Below, piece after piece: positions 5,358 to 6,982 of a DNA stretch of 6,982 nucleotides; the first letter of the stretch is position 1, and each line of letters opens with the position of its first letter. The notes beneath the pieces are model-generated. The model was not told where the DNA came from. It saw nothing but the letters and a program-made list of their open reading frames with translations, and searched no databases. Source of the DNA: DASSBG01 sp964583865 (GTDB lineage: Bacteria; Pseudomonadota; Gammaproteobacteria; Xanthomonadales; Rhodanobacteraceae); the NCBI GenBank assembly GCA_964583865.1, contig CAZOXZ010000130.1, forward strand, positions 1 through 6,982, written 5' to 3'. The position numbers were made by a program, and so were the translations under genes.

Positions 5358-6905
5358 CTTCCCACTAACATCATAAACAACCCTCGAAATTCCTTCTACC
5401 TCATTGATTATGCGACTGGAAACCTTGCCAAGGAAGGCGTGCGGCAGTTCGGCCCAGCGGGCGGTCATGAAGTCGATGGTCTCCACGGCGCGCAAGGCCA
5501 CCACCCAGGCGTAGGCGCGCTGATCGCCGACGACGCCAACCGAGCGCACCGGCAGGAACACGGCGAAGGCCTGGTTGACCTTGTCGTACAAGTCCGCCGC
5601 GCGCAGCTCCTCGATGAAGATGGCATCGGCACGGGCCAGCAGCTCGACGTACTCGCGTTTGACCTCGCCCAGCACGCGCACGCCCAGGCCCGGTCCCGGG
5701 AAAGGGTGGCGGTACACCATGGCCGGTGGCAGGCCCAGCTCGACGCCGATGCGACGCACCTCGTCCTTGAACAGGTCGCGCAGCGGCTCGACCAATTTCA
5801 GGTTCATGTGTTCGGGCAGGCCGCCGACGTTGTGATGGCTCTTGATGACATGCGCCTTGCCGGTGCGGCTGCCGGCCGACTCGATGACATCGGGATAAAT
5901 GGTGCCCTGCGCCAGCCAGCGTACGCCTTCGAGCCTTGCCGCTTCTTCCTCGAAAATCTCGATGAACAGGCGGCCGATGATCTTGCGCTTGGCCTCGGGG
6001 TCGTCAACGCCGGCCAGTTCGGCGAAATAGCGCTCGGCGGCGTTGACGCGGATAACGTGCACGCCCATGTGTTCGGCCATGGTGGCCATGACCTCATCGC
6101 CTTCGCGGTAGCGCAGCAGGCCGGTGTCAACGAACACGCACACCAGTTGCTCGCCGATGGCCCGGTGCAGCAAGGCGGCCACGACCGAGGAATCGACGCC
6201 ACCGGAAAGGCCCAGCAGCACCTTGTCCTCGCCGACTTGATCGCGGGTTCGCGCAATCTGCTCCTCGATGATGGCCGGCGCCGTCCATGCCGCATCGCAG
6301 CCACAGATTTGCGTGACAAAACGTTGCAGCAAGGCCCTGCCCTGCAGCGTGTGCGTCACTTCCGGATGGAACTGCACCGCATACCATTGGCGCTCATCAT
6401 CGGCCATGGCAGCAACCGGCACGCGCGGGTTGCCTGCGGTGGCGACAAAGCCCGGCGGCACCTCGACGACGTGGTCGCCGTGGCTCATCCACACGTCCAG
6501 ACGACGCGCACCCTCGTGGTCGTCCAGATCCTTCAACAAGGCATCGGCGGCCAGGATATTGATCTCGGCGTGGCCATATTCACGGCCATTCACCGACGCC
6601 GTGCGCCCGCCAAGTTGCGCTGCCATGGCCTGCATGCCGTAGCAAATGCCCAGCAAGGGCACGCCGGCGTCGAACACGGCTTGCGGGATCCGCGGCGGAT
6701 CGTCATCGAGGGTCGATTCCGGGCCACCGGAAAGCACGATGCCGCTGGCACCAAAGCCGAGGATCTCCTGCGGGTCATGATCCCAGGCCCAGACCTCGCA
6801 GTACACGCCCAGCTCACGGATGCGCCGCGCGATCAGTTGCGTGTACTGGGCACCGAAATCGAGTACGAGAATGCGGTCACGGCGAAGGCTGTCACTTGCG
6901 TGCAT
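5331..6905 (-). CDS. guaA: GMP synthase (glutamine-hydrolysing)
   Basis: Converts XMP to GMP using ATP and glutamine, the last step of guanine nucleotide synthesis. 524 residues (E. coli 525), so complete. The N-terminal class I glutamine amidotransferase has DFGAQYTQLIARRIRE (16-31), the nucleophile Cys88 in LLGICYGMQ, and His180 and Glu182 in QFHPEV. The ATP-pyrophosphatase domain has the P-loop SGGVDSS (234-240). The C-terminal dimerisation domain contains RHPFPGPGLGVR (399-410) and ends in the near-invariant PPATIEWE. The start is ATG 6905, 34 bp after the guaB stop, with only a weak GGAA upstream; guaB and guaA are probably one operon. Oddity: from about residue 495 to the stop the DNA becomes AT-rich with unusual codons (ATA, ACA, AGT, GTT), at 46% G+C over 5331-5420 against 68% over 5421-5510. 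The protein is still normal there. The tail may have been replaced by an inserted element. Confidence 0.98.
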   Translation of the reverse strand: MHASDSLRRDRILVLDFGAQYTQLIARRIRELGVYCEVWAWDHDPQEILGFGASGIVLSGGPESTLDDDPPRIPQAVFDAGVPLLGICYGMQAMAAQLGGRTASVNGREYGHAEINILAADALLKDLDDHEGARRLDVWMSHGDHVVEVPPGFVATAGNPRVPVAAMADDERQWYAVQFHPEVTHTLQGRALLQRFVTQICGCDAAWTAPAIIEEQIARTRDQVGEDKVLLGLSGGVDSSVVAALLHRAIGEQLVCVFVDTGLLRYREGDEVMATMAEHMGVHVIRVNAAERYFAELAGVDDPEAKRKIIGRLFIEIFEEEAARLEGVRWLAQGTIYPDVIESAGSRTGKAHVIKSHHNVGGLPEHMNLKLVEPLRDLFKDEVRRIGVELGLPPAMVYRHPFPGPGLGVRVLGEVKREYVELLARADAIFIEELRAADLYDKVNQAFAVFLPVRSVGVVGDQRAYAWVVALRAVETIDFMTARWAELPHAFLGKVSSRIINEVEGISRVVYDVSGKPPATIEWE

Positions 6906-6939
6906 GGGCGGTCGTTCCGGTGGTGACGAGAGACAGTGG

Positions 6940-6982
6940 TCAGCCGAGGTTGTAGTTCGGCGCTTCCTTGGTGATCTGGATG
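6940..6982 (-). CDS. guaB: IMP dehydrogenase, C-terminal end only
   Basis: The last 13 codons plus TGA of a gene entering from the right edge. The peptide IQITKEAPNYNLG matches the typical C-terminus of bacterial IMP dehydrogenase (TITKESPNY-like). The enzyme oxidises IMP to XMP with NAD, supplying the substrate of GuaA. Position supports the call: it lies 34 bp upstream of guaA on the same strand, the common guaBA operon. Only the tail is visible, so nothing can be said of its catalytic residues. Confidence 0.88.
   Translation of the reverse strand, partial: IQITKEAPNYNLG

Noticed and set aside
5439..6926. 495-codon open frame on the plus strand opposite guaA
   Set aside because: Shadow frame of a high-GC gene. 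The minus strand encodes a full GMP synthase with all motifs; the plus translation shows no family features.

Overview
The window is high-GC DNA. Every gene I can support lies on the minus strand, so transcription runs from right to left. Gene content and order (guaB-guaA-tadA, and a CopL-like protein directly upstream of copA) suggest a gammaproteobacterium of the Xanthomonadales/Xanthomonadaceae type. This is inferred from gene families and synteny; no species marker is present.

Layout in the direction of transcription: (1) the last 13 codons of guaB (IMP dehydrogenase); (2) a full-length guaA (GMP synthase), completing the IMP to XMP to GMP branch of purine synthesis; (3) a 268-bp stretch (5063-5330) with no credible protein, built from two related units of about 140 bp, rich in hairpins, each ending in another copy of the guaA 3' end; (4) tadA (tRNA A34 deaminase); (5) pxpB-pxpC-pxpA, the three subunits of prokaryotic 5-oxoprolinase, coupled to tadA and to each other by overlapping start and stop codons; (6) a possible promoter, then a copL-like small Cys/His-rich secreted or membrane protein and copA, a Tat-exported multicopper oxidase for periplasmic copper resistance, cut by the left edge after 534 codons.

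The region most worth attention is the guaA-tadA junction. The sequence encoding PPATIEWE-stop occurs three times in tandem (stop codons at 5053-5055, 5190-5192 and 5331-5333). The outer copies lie in a perfect 33-bp direct repeat (5047-5079 and 5325-5357). The middle copy encodes the same peptide with different synonymous codons. The last roughly 30 codons of guaA also fall to 46% G+C (5331-5420), against 68% in the next 90 bp. The 3' end of guaA is a known integration site for genomic islands, so the simplest reading is that small elements carrying guaA tails as attachment sites, or scars of larger ones, have inserted there. They would have split an ancestral guaA-tadA ATGA overlap. No integrase is present in the window.

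The rest looks like ordinary chromosomal housekeeping and metabolism followed by a copper-resistance locus. Apart from the repeat block, gaps are short: 34 bp between guaB and guaA, 66 bp between pxpA and copL, and 85 bp between copL and copA.
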